Assembly (NCBI GenBank): GCA_022712845.1
Contig: JAFLJV010000184.1
Coordinates: 1-15,011, forward strand
Length of the DNA: 15,011 nucleotides
DNA from: Sulfurimonas sp.
Lineage (GTDB): Bacteria > Campylobacterota > Campylobacteria > Campylobacterales > Sulfurimonadaceae
Reading direction: 5' to 3'
Shown here: positions 6,044 to 13,728 of the stretch, piece by piece
Position numbering within the stretch: position 1 is the stretch's first letter
Layout: every line of letters starts with the position of its first letter
Made by a program: the position numbers and the translations under genes
The notes under the pieces: generated by a model
Database searches by the model: none
What the model was told of the DNA's origin: nothing
Seen by the model: only the letters and a program-made list of their open reading frames with translations

Positions 6044-6295
6044 ATGGCTTTACTAATAAATGATGAATGTATAGCATGTGATGCATGTCGTGAGGAATGC
6101 CCAACTATAGCTATTGAAGAGGGAGATCCTATTTACTATATCGATCCTGATAAATGTACAGAGTGTGTAAATGTTTATGATGAACCTGCGTGTATATCTG
6201 TCTGCCCTGTTGATTGTATTGTACCTGATAAAGATAATGTAGAATCAATTGCAGAATTACAATTTAAATATAAAAACTTAAAAATAGAAGAATAA
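6044..6295 (+). CDS. fdxB: 2[4Fe-4S] ferredoxin (YfhL/Alvin type)
   Basis: A cytosolic low-potential electron carrier of 83 residues with two iron-sulfur binding motifs. The first is C9, C12, C15 and C19 followed by proline. The second is C38, C41, C50 and C54 followed by proline. The eight-residue insert between C41 and C50 and the C-terminal extension are typical of the Alvin-type (YfhL) ferredoxins of Proteobacteria and Campylobacterota. C58 is an extra cysteine near cluster II. It may serve oxidoreductases such as pyruvate or 2-oxoglutarate:ferredoxin oxidoreductase, which are not in the window. In C. jejuni the equivalent gene (fdxB, as I recall) lies between cosR and a Ppx/GppA phosphatase, as here except for the kinase. 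Ribosome binding site AAGG is seven bases before the ATG. Confidence 0.92.
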   Translation: MALLINDECIACDACREECPTIAIEEGDPIYYIDPDKCTECVNVYDEPACISVCPVDCIVPDKDNVESIAELQFKYKNLKIEE

Positions 6296-6305
6296 GCCTA
6301 AACAA

Positions 6306-7772
6306 ATGGCTAAAAGAGTAGCAGTTATAGATATTGGTTCTAATTCAATTAGAATAGTTGTTTATGAAAAAACTTCTCGTTTTGCTTTTCATATATTATA
6401 TGAAACAAAAAGTAGAGTAAGGTTATCTGAAGGAGCTTACCAAGACGGTAATAACCTTCAAGAAGCTCCAATGCAAAGAGCTTTAGATTCTTTAAGCAAC
6501 TTCATTACAATCATCTCATCTTATAAAGCAAGAAAAACTTTATGTATTGCTACTTCCGCTCTAAGAGATGCACCAAATAAAAAAGATTTTATCTTAAAAG
6601 TTAAAAATTCTCTTGGCTTAAAAATAAAAATCATTGATGGTAAAAGAGAATCTTATTTAGGTGCTATTGCTTGTGCAAATCTTTTACCTCAACAAAATAA
6701 TGCGTTAAGTGTAGATATAGGTGGTGGTTCAACTGAGTTTTCACTGATTAATGAAAAAAATATAGATAATAATATCTCTTTAAACCTTGGTACGGTTAGA
6801 ATTAAAGAACTTTTTTTTGATAATAATGACTTGGATGGAGCAGTAAAATATATAGATTCTAAATTAATAGAACTTAATTCCATAAAAGCGGTTAATCTTA
6901 TTGGAATTGGTGGAACATTTAGAGCAATTTCTATGGCTTTGATGAAATTCAATAATTATCCATTTAGAAAACTGCATGCTTATAAATCTAATTATGAAGA
7001 ATTTGATAAATTTTTAACAATAATTCTAAACTCAAATGAAGATGATCTAAAAAATTTGAATATTAAAAAAAATAGATTTGATATTATAAAACCTGGTGCT
7101 TTAATTTTACAAAGAATAATAAACAAAATTAAAATTAAAACTTTAATTACTAGTGGTGTAGGCGTTAGAGAGGGCGTTTATTTAGCAGATATGTTAAGAA
7201 ACTCTAAAGATAAGCTGCCAAGCAATTATAATACTTCTGTACGTTATATTCTTGATTCTCATATAGATAACACTGCTTATTCAAACCAACTATGTAAAAT
7301 TGCCAAATCTCTTTTTGACATATCTCATGAAAAATTACATATAGATAAAAAATACCGCTATGAATTAGCAATTGCAGCTAAATTATGTACGAGTGGATCT
7401 AACATACATTTTTACTCCCAATATAAACATAGCTATCATATAATTCAAGATGCATTAGAGTTTGGCTTTACTCATCAAGAAACCACGCTAATAGCTACCT
7501 TAATTAAATATGCAAAAAGAAAACTACCTTCATCTTCACATATTCAAAAATATAAAGATTTACTTCCAAATATTGATAATTTAAATTATCTTAGTTCTCT
7601 TTTATCAATAAGCATCTCTTTACTAAGTCATCAACCTAAAAATATTGATTTTAATATTGAGTTTAAAGATAATATATTTGAAATAAACTCTAAAAATAAT
7701 TTATATTTAGCAAAAGAAAATCTCAAAAAAATAGATTTAACGAAAAATATCACTATAAAATTCATCTACTAA
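6306..7772 (+). CDS. ppx: Ppx/GppA family exopolyphosphatase / pppGpp phosphohydrolase
   Basis: Ppx/GppA enzymes remove terminal phosphate from polyphosphate and/or convert pppGpp to ppGpp, linking phosphate storage and the stringent response. The N-terminal half has the actin-like (ASKHA) ATPase fold motifs: phosphate 1 loop VIDIGSNSIRIVVYE (about residues 7-21), ATSALRDAPN (about 83-92), phosphate 2 loop VDIGGGSTEFSL (about 139-150) and the LIGIGGTFRAIS motif (about 200-211). The C-terminal 180 or so residues are helical and correspond to the HD-like domain of long family members. Length 488 is normal for the long form. The gene starts ten bases after the ferredoxin stop, with no strong ribosome binding site, so coupling to the ferredoxin is likely. 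Substrate preference cannot be told from sequence. Confidence 0.9.
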   Translation: MAKRVAVIDIGSNSIRIVVYEKTSRFAFHILYETKSRVRLSEGAYQDGNNLQEAPMQRALDSLSNFITIISSYKARKTLCIATSALRDAPNKKDFILKVKNSLGLKIKIIDGKRESYLGAIACANLLPQQNNALSVDIGGGSTEFSLINEKNIDNNISLNLGTVRIKELFFDNNDLDGAVKYIDSKLIELNSIKAVNLIGIGGTFRAISMALMKFNNYPFRKLHAYKSNYEEFDKFLTIILNSNEDDLKNLNIKKNRFDIIKPGALILQRIINKIKIKTLITSGVGVREGVYLADMLRNSKDKLPSNYNTSVRYILDSHIDNTAYSNQLCKIAKSLFDISHEKLHIDKKYRYELAIAAKLCTSGSNIHFYSQYKHSYHIIQDALEFGFTHQETTLIATLIKYAKRKLPSSSHIQKYKDLLPNIDNLNYLSSLLSISISLLSHQPKNIDFNIEFKDNIFEINSKNNLYLAKENLKKIDLTKNITIKFIY

Positions 7773-7799
7773 ATTAATTCTGTAAAATCAACCTATTAT

Positions 7800-7815
7800 T
7801 GGTATGCTTTTTGCT
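7800..7815 (+). promoter_or_regulatory. Sigma-54 (RpoN) promoter of the pilus/secretion-like operon
   Basis: The sequence TGGTATGCTTTTTGCT matches the sigma-54 consensus TGGCACG-N4-TTGCW at 10 of 12 fixed positions. It includes the invariant GG (7801-7802) and GC (7813-7814) with exactly ten bases between them. Transcription would start near 7826, giving a 26-base leader to the start codon at 7852. A weak CATAAT at 7825-7830 is an alternative housekeeping -10. Confidence 0.6.
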
Positions 7816-7851
7816 ATTACTGTTCATAATAATTAAACAGGAAAGTATATT

Positions 7852-8241
7852 ATGCAAAAAGTATTTGTAATATTTGCTATATTACCAACATTTATATATG
7901 CTTCATATAATCCTTTTTTTTCTGATAAAACTCTTCCCCCTAAACCTGTAGTACAAAAACAAGAAGTTAAAATAATTATACAAAAACCAAAGCCAAAACC
8001 TATCCCTAAAAGACAAAACATAGATATGACTTATTCTGGTTTTATTGAGAGTACAAAAGGTAAATTTGCTTTAGTTAATTTTGATGGAAAAAATATTGTA
8101 GTCAAAAAAGATGATTCACTTTATTTAAATGAAAAGATATTTAAAATATCAAAGATAACAAGTAATTATATTTTAGTAAGTGATAAACATTGTAGAGTTC
8201 AGACTGTATATTTTACTTCTGATAAAAGTAATATTAGATGA
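7852..8241 (+). CDS. PilP/GspC-like periplasmic connector protein (CtsR-like position)
   Basis: A 129-residue exported protein. It has a signal peptide (about residues 1-17, ending IYA), a flexible lysine/proline-rich segment (about 28-52, with alternating KP) and a compact C-terminal beta-rich domain (about 57-129) with the pattern YSGFIES...FALVNFDGKNIVVKKDDSLY...FKISKI. This resembles the homology region of PilP and GspC, which bridges the inner-membrane platform to the secretin. It overlaps the secretin start by four bases (ATGA), the usual pilP-pilQ arrangement. In C. jejuni the gene before the secretin ctsD is, as I recall, ctsR. It is first in an operon with a sigma-54-like promoter; ribosome binding site AGGAA is about seven bases before the ATG. 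Family assignment rests on domain layout and position, not a strong motif. Confidence 0.65.
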   Translation: MQKVFVIFAILPTFIYASYNPFFSDKTLPPKPVVQKQEVKIIIQKPKPKPIPKRQNIDMTYSGFIESTKGKFALVNFDGKNIVVKKDDSLYLNEKIFKISKITSNYILVSDKHCRVQTVYFTSDKSNIR

Positions 8242-9728
8242 TAAAAAAATTTAATTTTATATCATTTTTACTACTATTTATATTTTTATTACAAGGATGT
8301 AATTCAAGTAGTAAATATAAAAATGAAATACTAAAAGAAGAATTACGAAAAGATTTCAACAGATCAAAAAGAATTATACCTTTAGAATCTGCTATAAAAA
8401 CTGTAGAAGTCAATGCTGAAAATTTTCAAATATTTAAATCAAGCATTCCAGATAATGAACAGATTAAACGTATTAAAATTCTTGGTGCTGAATTAAATGA
8501 TGTTATAGCATTAATCACTGAAGCAACAGATCAAAATATAATTTTTCAACACAAACAAAATAATTATAACAATTATAACAATAACAATAACAATAACAAT
8601 AATATCTCATATACTGCAACAACTGGACTAACTGGAAGAAGCAATGAAAATATAAGAGATACAAATAATTATGAAATCACTACATCAAAAGTATATATAT
8701 CTGCATCAAACATTGGATTTGGTAGATTACTTAAAAAAACAGTTGGAGATAAATTAAGTATATCATATGACGATAATACATACTACCTTGGATCTACTAA
8801 AACAGTTACTCTTAAAATTCCATCATTAAACGGCTTAGCATCTCAAATAAAAAATACACTTTCAACATTAGGTGCTATTAATACTGTTCATGATTCTATT
8901 ACATCAACTGTTACCTTTTCTGCAAAAGAAAAAGAGTATCAAGATATTATGAAATACCTTGTTATCCTTAGAAATAATCTTTATGTAATAGAGTACGATA
9001 TAGAAATTTACGATGTTGCACTTAAAGATAATTATAGCTTAGGAATTAACTGGAGTTTACTTCCAACAAATAGTGATAGAACTGTTAATTTATCCTCTTC
9101 TACATCTTCTTCATTTGGATCAGTTGGTGCAACAACTACTGCAGCAAACTTAAGTGCAATATTTAATTCTACTTTAATGTCTGGATCAATGATAGCAGAG
9201 GCCCTATCACAATTTGGAAAAGTTGAAAGTATTCAAAGACCTAAATTACTAGGAATTGCTGGAACAGATGTTACATTAATTGATGGACAAGAAGAGCCGT
9301 ATATAAAATCACTAACTTCTATAGCAGTTGGAGAAAATGGTATTCAAACATCAACTGAGAGTGCAACTGCACTAAGTGGATTAAAAATTACACTAAACTC
9401 TAATATTATGGATGGAACTATCATTACAAATATTGATTTAGAGATAAATAATATTACTGGCTATAGTGATTTTAATATTGGTGATACAACATATTCACAA
9501 CCTAGGATTCATAAAAAAAATATTAAAAACACTATAAGAGTTCAACCTGGAGTTCCGATTGTTATCTCTGGATTATTTAGAAATAAAACTGATAAAGGAT
9601 ATAAAGGAATACCTGGAATTGCTAGTACAAGTGCAAGACTATTAGGTGGAAATGAGTATGAAGGTATCAATAAAAGTGAAATGGTAATTATTGTAACCCC
9701 TAGAGTTATTAAGTATGTGATGAAGTGA
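8238..9728 (+). CDS. Secretin, lipoprotein of the type II/type IV pilus (MshL/CtsD-like) family
   Basis: Secretins form the ring channel in the outer membrane through which pili, DNA or proteins pass. The 496-residue protein has a lipoprotein signal ending in the lipobox LLQGC (acylated C21), which allows pilot-independent targeting. Periplasmic N domains follow (about 60-250). The C-terminal secretin domain (about 320-494) has FGKVESIQRPKLL, VQPGVPIVISGLFRN, GIPGI and KSEMVIIVTPRVI, the signature of MshL-like secretins. Residues 109-122 form an almost pure asparagine tract encoded by AATAAC-type repeats, probably a flexible, length-variable linker. It overlaps the upstream PilP/GspC-like gene by four bases. 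I cannot tell whether the system secretes, makes a pilus or takes up DNA. Confidence 0.92.
   Translation: MIKKFNFISFLLLFIFLLQGCNSSSKYKNEILKEELRKDFNRSKRIIPLESAIKTVEVNAENFQIFKSSIPDNEQIKRIKILGAELNDVIALITEATDQNIIFQHKQNNYNNYNNNNNNNNNISYTATTGLTGRSNENIRDTNNYEITTSKVYISASNIGFGRLLKKTVGDKLSISYDDNTYYLGSTKTVTLKIPSLNGLASQIKNTLSTLGAINTVHDSITSTVTFSAKEKEYQDIMKYLVILRNNLYVIEYDIEIYDVALKDNYSLGINWSLLPTNSDRTVNLSSSTSSSFGSVGATTTAANLSAIFNSTLMSGSMIAEALSQFGKVESIQRPKLLGIAGTDVTLIDGQEEPYIKSLTSIAVGENGIQTSTESATALSGLKITLNSNIMDGTIITNIDLEINNITGYSDFNIGDTTYSQPRIHKKNIKNTIRVQPGVPIVISGLFRNKTDKGYKGIPGIASTSARLLGGNEYEGINKSEMVIIVTPRVIKYVMK
8562..8603 (+). repeat. Short tandem repeats encoding the secretin Asn tract
   Basis: Two copies of AATTATAAC (8562-8579) are followed by AATAAC three times and a variant AATAAT (8580-8603). 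All units are multiples of three, so changes in copy number keep the frame but change the length of the asparagine linker. Confidence 0.9.
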
Positions 9729-9737
9729 TGAATTAAT

Positions 9738-10532
9738 ATGGCAATTTTCACAGCAGGATGTATTGAATCAACAAACAACTCTAATCAAATTAGAGATCGT
9801 ATATATGAACTAGCACGTCATGATCTCGATTCTCCTGCAATGAAAATATCAGTAAGAAAATCCTCTACATGTATAAACTTTATAGCTTTTTTACCAAAAG
9901 ACAAGATTATACAAGAAAACATTCTTAAAAAAGTATCAGAGTGTGAAAATAGAACTGTTATTATTTTTGAGTTAGATTATAAATATGTTGGTGTACTTTG
10001 TGAATATAAAAGAATTATTGATTATATTTTAGATAAACCAAAAGAGTTTGCTCAGGAGAGGGCTTATGATACAACCTTTGTTGATAATGCAGATGGTGTT
10101 AAACTTGTTTCATTTAATTTAGATAAAACTAATCGCAGTGCAAAAGCAGGTTTTATATCTTTAGGATTTACCATCCTCCTAACAACTACAATTTTCTCTA
10201 GCGGTTTTTACTATATGCAAGACACAAAGATTAATACTGGTAATAAAGAATCTCTAGCTAGTCAATATAAAACAATCGTAAGAAATGAGTTTAAAAAATC
10301 TGAAAAAATTGTTGAAAAAATTGATATTGTTGCAGCTTTAGAAGATATTGAGCGTATTACAAAAGAGACAAAATCAATACTTTCTCAAATGAAATACGAT
10401 AAAAATAGTATTTGTGTAAAAATTCAAGCTCAAGAGATTGATCCATTCATAAATAAACTGCCTAAAAATATCAAAATTAAAAACAAAGACTATGAAAAGG
10501 GTACGGTGAATTACTGTTATGAAACAATATAA
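9738..10532 (+). CDS. Single-pass membrane protein, probable platform component (GspL/PilN-like position)
   Basis: I do not recognise this 264-residue protein. It has an N-terminal cytoplasmic region of about 135 residues with mixed alpha/beta pattern and four cysteines (C8, C45, C69, C88). A single membrane segment follows at about 137-160, then a charged, probably coiled-coil periplasmic stretch (about 170-225, KKSEKIVEKI and ALEDIERITKETKS) and a small C-terminal domain. This layout, cytoplasmic domain-TM-coiled coil-small domain, is that of GspL or a fused PilM-PilN, which ties the ATPase to the periplasmic parts. No Walker A motif is present, so it is not an obvious counterpart of C. jejuni CtsP although it occupies a similar position. 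It lies nine bases after the secretin and overlaps the next gene by 14 bases. The function is inferred from context. Confidence 0.6.
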   Translation: MAIFTAGCIESTNNSNQIRDRIYELARHDLDSPAMKISVRKSSTCINFIAFLPKDKIIQENILKKVSECENRTVIIFELDYKYVGVLCEYKRIIDYILDKPKEFAQERAYDTTFVDNADGVKLVSFNLDKTNRSAKAGFISLGFTILLTTTIFSSGFYYMQDTKINTGNKESLASQYKTIVRNEFKKSEKIVEKIDIVAALEDIERITKETKSILSQMKYDKNSICVKIQAQEIDPFINKLPKNIKIKNKDYEKGTVNYCYETI

Positions 10533-10959
10533 TATAGTTATTCTTTTCATATTAATACTAATCACTATTAGTGTATCTAGTTATTTTTTCTATTTAGACA
10601 TTATCTATAAAGATAAAATAGTAAAAACTGATGTAAAGTCACTATATGACTTAAAACGTATTGCTGGCAAGCCAATTGTGCAGTATGCAAATCCCATTGA
10701 ATTGGAGGAAAAAGTATTTGAGTATAACCAAATAATAATAGAATTAAATATAGACGCAATAGCAGAGGTTCAAAAAAATATAATCATTATTCGTGGAGCA
10801 ATACACAATAGTTTTTCATATATTTTATTAAAAAGACTTCTAAATATCGTTAAAAACGATGAAGTAAATCTACTATCTACTTGCTTAGGAAAGGAGTGCA
10901 CCGAAGATAATTTTGGATTTTTAATACAAATTAGGCCTTACTTACTAAAGTTAAAATAA
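10519..10959 (+). CDS. Small single-pass membrane protein, probable platform component (GspM/PilO-like position)
   Basis: A 146-residue protein that I do not recognise by sequence. It has a short cytoplasmic N-terminus, one membrane segment (about residues 5-27) and a periplasmic domain of about 110 residues. Two cysteines near the C-terminus (TCLGKEC) could form a disulfide. The topology and size are those of GspM/PilO, which dimerise with GspL/PilN. The start at 10519 overlaps the upstream gene by 14 bases, which suggests translational coupling and a joint complex. By gene order it could correspond to CtsX of C. jejuni. Its last codons contain the -35 element of a candidate sigma-28 promoter for the next gene. 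Confidence 0.6.
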   Translation: MKQYNIVILFILILITISVSSYFFYLDIIYKDKIVKTDVKSLYDLKRIAGKPIVQYANPIELEEKVFEYNQIIIELNIDAIAEVQKNIIIIRGAIHNSFSYILLKRLLNIVKNDEVNLLSTCLGKECTEDNFGFLIQIRPYLLKLK

Positions 10960-10972
10960 TAGTTACCGATAT
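10946..10972 (+). promoter_or_regulatory. Sigma-28 (FliA) promoter candidate before the first pseudopilin
   Basis: TAAAGTTA (10946-10953), eleven bases, then ACCGATAT (10965-10972). The enterobacterial FliA consensus is TAAAGTTT-N11-GCCGATAA, so 13 of 16 positions and the exact spacer match; the core CGATAT also fits the CGATWT form reported for Campylobacter. Transcription would start near 10980, leaving about 26 bases before the ATG at 11006. An inverted repeat (TAGTTAC at 10960-10966, GTAACTA at 10978-10984) straddles the -10 element and could be an operator or an RNA hairpin. Confidence 0.5.
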
Positions 10973-11005
10973 TAGGTGTAACTACAAGAAAAAAAAGGAC
11001 ATAAC

Positions 11006-11644
11006 ATGAGACAAGGAAGTAACATGACAAGAAGTCATAAAGGAATGAGAAAAGGTATCTCTTTAATGGAGATGTTAGTTGCTGTAATTATGCTAGGTAT
11101 TTTATCATCAGTTGGTTACAACTTTTATAAAAACTACTTTGATACATCACTAGCTGCAAAACAAATTAAAATTGCTGTTTTAATTGAACAAGCTTCTCAA
11201 TTAAAAAATGCTCTTGAGCTATATAGAATTAAATTTGGTCTAGATGTAAATACTACACAAACATTATCAGTTTTAGCTGATCAGCGTATTATTACAGAAG
11301 TTCCATCAAATATGACAGATGTATCATCTACTGGTTGGGTACTTGAAACTAATGTACAAGATATCAATAGTACACTGATTGCTTCTCAAGGTGGTACAAC
11401 AAATAATGAGCAATTAATTACTTATGATCTTGATCAAGGTACAGTTGTTGATAAGATGCAGTATTGTAATGCACTTAATAATATTGCATCAAGTGGTGTA
11501 ACTGACTTTACTGTTGTAGAGACTGATCTTAACACTACAACAAGTTCTGCTGCAGGAACTAATGCAAATACTTTCTTTTGTTGGGATAGTAATACTACAG
11601 CTAACACAGGAATTCAATTACTATTTATCACAAAGATATACTAA
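11006..11644 (+). CDS. Pseudopilin / type IV pilin-like protein 1
   Basis: A 212-residue protein with a type III (prepilin) signal: a basic leader ending RKG, then ISLMEMLVAVIMLGILSSVGYNF, with glutamate at mature position 5 and a hydrophobic helix that anchors the subunit in the membrane or filament core. Prepilin peptidase (PilD), not present in the window, would cut after the glycine. The start at 11006 is chosen for its AAGGA (10995-10999) six bases upstream; it gives an unusually long 17-residue leader. Internal ATGs at 11024 and 11045 would give shorter ones, but the 11045 ATG has its AGGA directly against it. The C-terminal domain is Thr/Asn/Ser-rich and has two cysteines. A sigma-28-like promoter lies directly upstream, so this may be the most expressed subunit. 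Confidence 0.85.
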   Translation: MRQGSNMTRSHKGMRKGISLMEMLVAVIMLGILSSVGYNFYKNYFDTSLAAKQIKIAVLIEQASQLKNALELYRIKFGLDVNTTQTLSVLADQRIITEVPSNMTDVSSTGWVLETNVQDINSTLIASQGGTTNNEQLITYDLDQGTVVDKMQYCNALNNIASSGVTDFTVVETDLNTTTSSAAGTNANTFFCWDSNTTANTGIQLLFITKIY

Positions 11645-12133
11645 TTGCGTAAAGCATTTTCATTGCTTGAACTCCTAATTGCCATAGCCCTTGCTGGGCT
11701 TATGGCGTATGCTACATCTTTTTATCTAGATACAGCATCAATTACAAAACAAAATATAAAAACTCAATTACAATCACACTTTAATATTATTACTTCAGTA
11801 ATTTTACAATGCAAAGAATATAGTAATATTTATCCAATTCAAAGTGGTGGTGCATTAGCTAGTGACACTCTTTTAAATACTCTTGAATGTAATACAACTG
11901 CCCCTTATCAACTAGATGGTGGAAAAGGCAGTTTTATACCAATAGAGCCATCAAACTTTACATCTTATAAAGCAACACAAAGTGGAAGTGAGTTTTATTT
12001 TAGTACTACCACTCCTATTAATTCAACTAATGATGAAGTTTTAATTGAATTAAACTCCACATTCTCTTCAAATCAATATGAACTAACACATGATGCAACA
12101 ACAGCTTATTTAAATTTTTATCTATCTCGTTAA
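11645..12133 (+). CDS. Pseudopilin / type IV pilin-like protein 2
   Basis: A 162-residue protein with a very short prepilin leader (MRKA) followed by FSLLELLIAIALAGLMAYA, phenylalanine at mature position 1 and glutamate at position 5. The residue before the cleavage site is alanine instead of the usual glycine, which prepilin peptidases tolerate less well but accept in some pseudopilins. The C-terminal part is a beta-rich, Ser/Thr/Asn-rich domain with two cysteines (C57 and C78). The start is a TTG directly after the TAA of the upstream pseudopilin, with no good ribosome binding site, so translation probably depends on coupling. Likely a minor pseudopilin of the same filament. Confidence 0.85.
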   Translation: MRKAFSLLELLIAIALAGLMAYATSFYLDTASITKQNIKTQLQSHFNIITSVILQCKEYSNIYPIQSGGALASDTLLNTLECNTTAPYQLDGGKGSFIPIEPSNFTSYKATQSGSEFYFSTTTPINSTNDEVLIELNSTFSSNQYELTHDATTAYLNFYLSR

Positions 12134-12134
12134 A

Positions 12135-12148
12135 TATAATGGTATAAT
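12135..12148 (+). promoter_or_regulatory. Possible internal promoter before the assembly ATPase gene
   Basis: Two perfect TATAAT hexamers (12135-12140 and 12143-12148) lie in the 32-base gap between the second pseudopilin and the ATPase gene. In DNA this AT-rich they could be chance, and a start from them would leave a leader of only about 10 bases. Confidence 0.3.
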
Positions 12149-12165
12149 TATTTAAAAAAAGTAAT

Positions 12166-13728
12166 ATGAACCTAAAAAAGATTCTAACACCTAAGCAGAT
12201 AATTATATGTAAAGAAGAAAAAGAATATTATCAACGCATAGGCATTAAAAAAAATATTTTACAAATTGCAATAGAGCATAATTTTATTCAAAAAAAAGAA
12301 AAAAATCTCCCTTATAGCCTTGATTTAATTAAAAAATATGAAATAATTATTGTTAATGAAGATGATACAACTTTTTATATAGAGTGTAAAGAGCTTATAG
12401 GTCCAAAGCGATTAAAAGAGCTTGCAGATCAACTTCATAAGAAAGTTATACAAAAAACTATACCTGTTCGTGAATTTAACGAAAAATTCAATGCTGTTCT
12501 TAGTATTGATCCCGATATTATTGAAAAAAGAATCAAACAATTTAATGCCCTTGATTCAGATGATGAAGAGATTCTGGAACTTCTGAGAATGATACTAAAA
12601 CATGGCGTTAAGAATAGTGTTAGTGATATTCATATTAACGCTTATGAAGAGTTCTCATGGCTTAGATATAGACAAAATGGAAGAATTCAAGCGAAATATC
12701 TTATAAACCAAGAATTAGCTAAAAGATTTTCTCTTATTTTAAAAGAAAAATCAAATATTGATTTAATAAATGTGCAAGTTCCCCAAAGTGCTGGATTTAC
12801 AGAACATTTTAAAGATGGTGATGTTGATTTTCGTATTGAAGTTGCACCTTCAATCTTTGGTGAAAATATTGTTATCCGTATACTTGATAAATCTAATAAT
12901 CTAAAATCACTCAAACAATTATTTCCAAAAGAACATCCAATGAGTGAACATCTATTTCAATTTGTTAATCAAAAAAATGGATTTTTCTTAGCAGTTGGAC
13001 CAACTGGTAGCGGTAAAACAACTACTCTAAATGCAATTCTTACTCAAAGAGATAGATTACATGAAATTATCTATACTATAGAAGATCCAATTGAGTACAA
13101 AGTTGATTTTATAACTCAATATCAAGTAAATGACTCTATTGGTTTTAATTTTGAAATTGCTATGAAATCAATTATGAGACAAGATCCAGATGTAATAGTA
13201 ATTGGAGAAATGCGTGATAGAGCAAGTATTCATATAGCTCTTAAAGCTGCTCATAGTGGGCATATGGTTTTTTCAACTCTTCATACTACTAATGCTTATA
13301 TGGCACTAGAGCGTATTAGAGATGAAGGTGGAGACCTTTTTATATTAGCTTATTCTCTTAGTGGAGTAGTTGCTCAAAGACTTGTTCCTAAATTATGTGA
13401 TTGTAAGATAGAATCAAATAATAAAAAAGGGCAAAAATACTTTAAATCAGATATCGTTGGATATGAAAAAAAAGGGTGTGCTAAATGTAATTTTACTGGC
13501 TATAGCACTAGAACTCTTTTAACTGATATAGTATTTATTCCACCAGATATGAAAACTCGTTACACTTTTTACATGTCACTAAAAAATAGTTCTGTTTTAA
13601 AAGCTTGGGACGACTTAATTACATTTAGCTACTTCGACTCTGCTAAATATCTTTTTGAGCGTGGGGAGTGTGATTATGAAACTCTTACAACAGAACTATT
13701 TTCATTGGGATATATAGATGAAAATTAA
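12166..13728 (+). CDS. gspE: Secretion/pilus assembly ATPase, GspE/PilB family
   Basis: The cytoplasmic hexameric motor that drives pseudopilus or pilus extension. The 520-residue protein has a poorly conserved N-terminal domain (about 1-120) for binding the platform, then the N2 and catalytic domains. Walker A is GPTGSGKT (278-285), the Asp box is IYTIEDPIEYKVD (about 304-316), Walker B is DPDVIVIGE (340-348), and the His box is HMVFSTLHTTNA. A zinc-binding site is suggested by cysteines at 411, 413, 438 and 441 (CxC and CxxC); the first pair is closer than the usual CxxC of GspE/PilB. It is not a PilT-type retraction ATPase, as it has the long N-terminus and Cys motif. The gene overlaps gspF by 11 bases. 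C. jejuni ctsE sits in a comparable position. Confidence 0.93.
   Translation: MNLKKILTPKQIIICKEEKEYYQRIGIKKNILQIAIEHNFIQKKEKNLPYSLDLIKKYEIIIVNEDDTTFYIECKELIGPKRLKELADQLHKKVIQKTIPVREFNEKFNAVLSIDPDIIEKRIKQFNALDSDDEEILELLRMILKHGVKNSVSDIHINAYEEFSWLRYRQNGRIQAKYLINQELAKRFSLILKEKSNIDLINVQVPQSAGFTEHFKDGDVDFRIEVAPSIFGENIVIRILDKSNNLKSLKQLFPKEHPMSEHLFQFVNQKNGFFLAVGPTGSGKTTTLNAILTQRDRLHEIIYTIEDPIEYKVDFITQYQVNDSIGFNFEIAMKSIMRQDPDVIVIGEMRDRASIHIALKAAHSGHMVFSTLHTTNAYMALERIRDEGGDLFILAYSLSGVVAQRLVPKLCDCKIESNNKKGQKYFKSDIVGYEKKGCAKCNFTGYSTRTLLTDIVFIPPDMKTRYTFYMSLKNSSVLKAWDDLITFSYFDSAKYLFERGECDYETLTTELFSLGYIDEN

Noticed and set aside
6689..6952. Minus-strand ORF opposite the Ppx/GppA gene
   Set aside because: Shadow of a gene with clear phosphate-binding loops on the plus strand.
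10675..10690. TGGCAAG-N4-TTGTG resembling a sigma-54 promoter
   Set aside because: It lies inside a coding region, lacks the invariant GC at -12, and no gene starts nearby.
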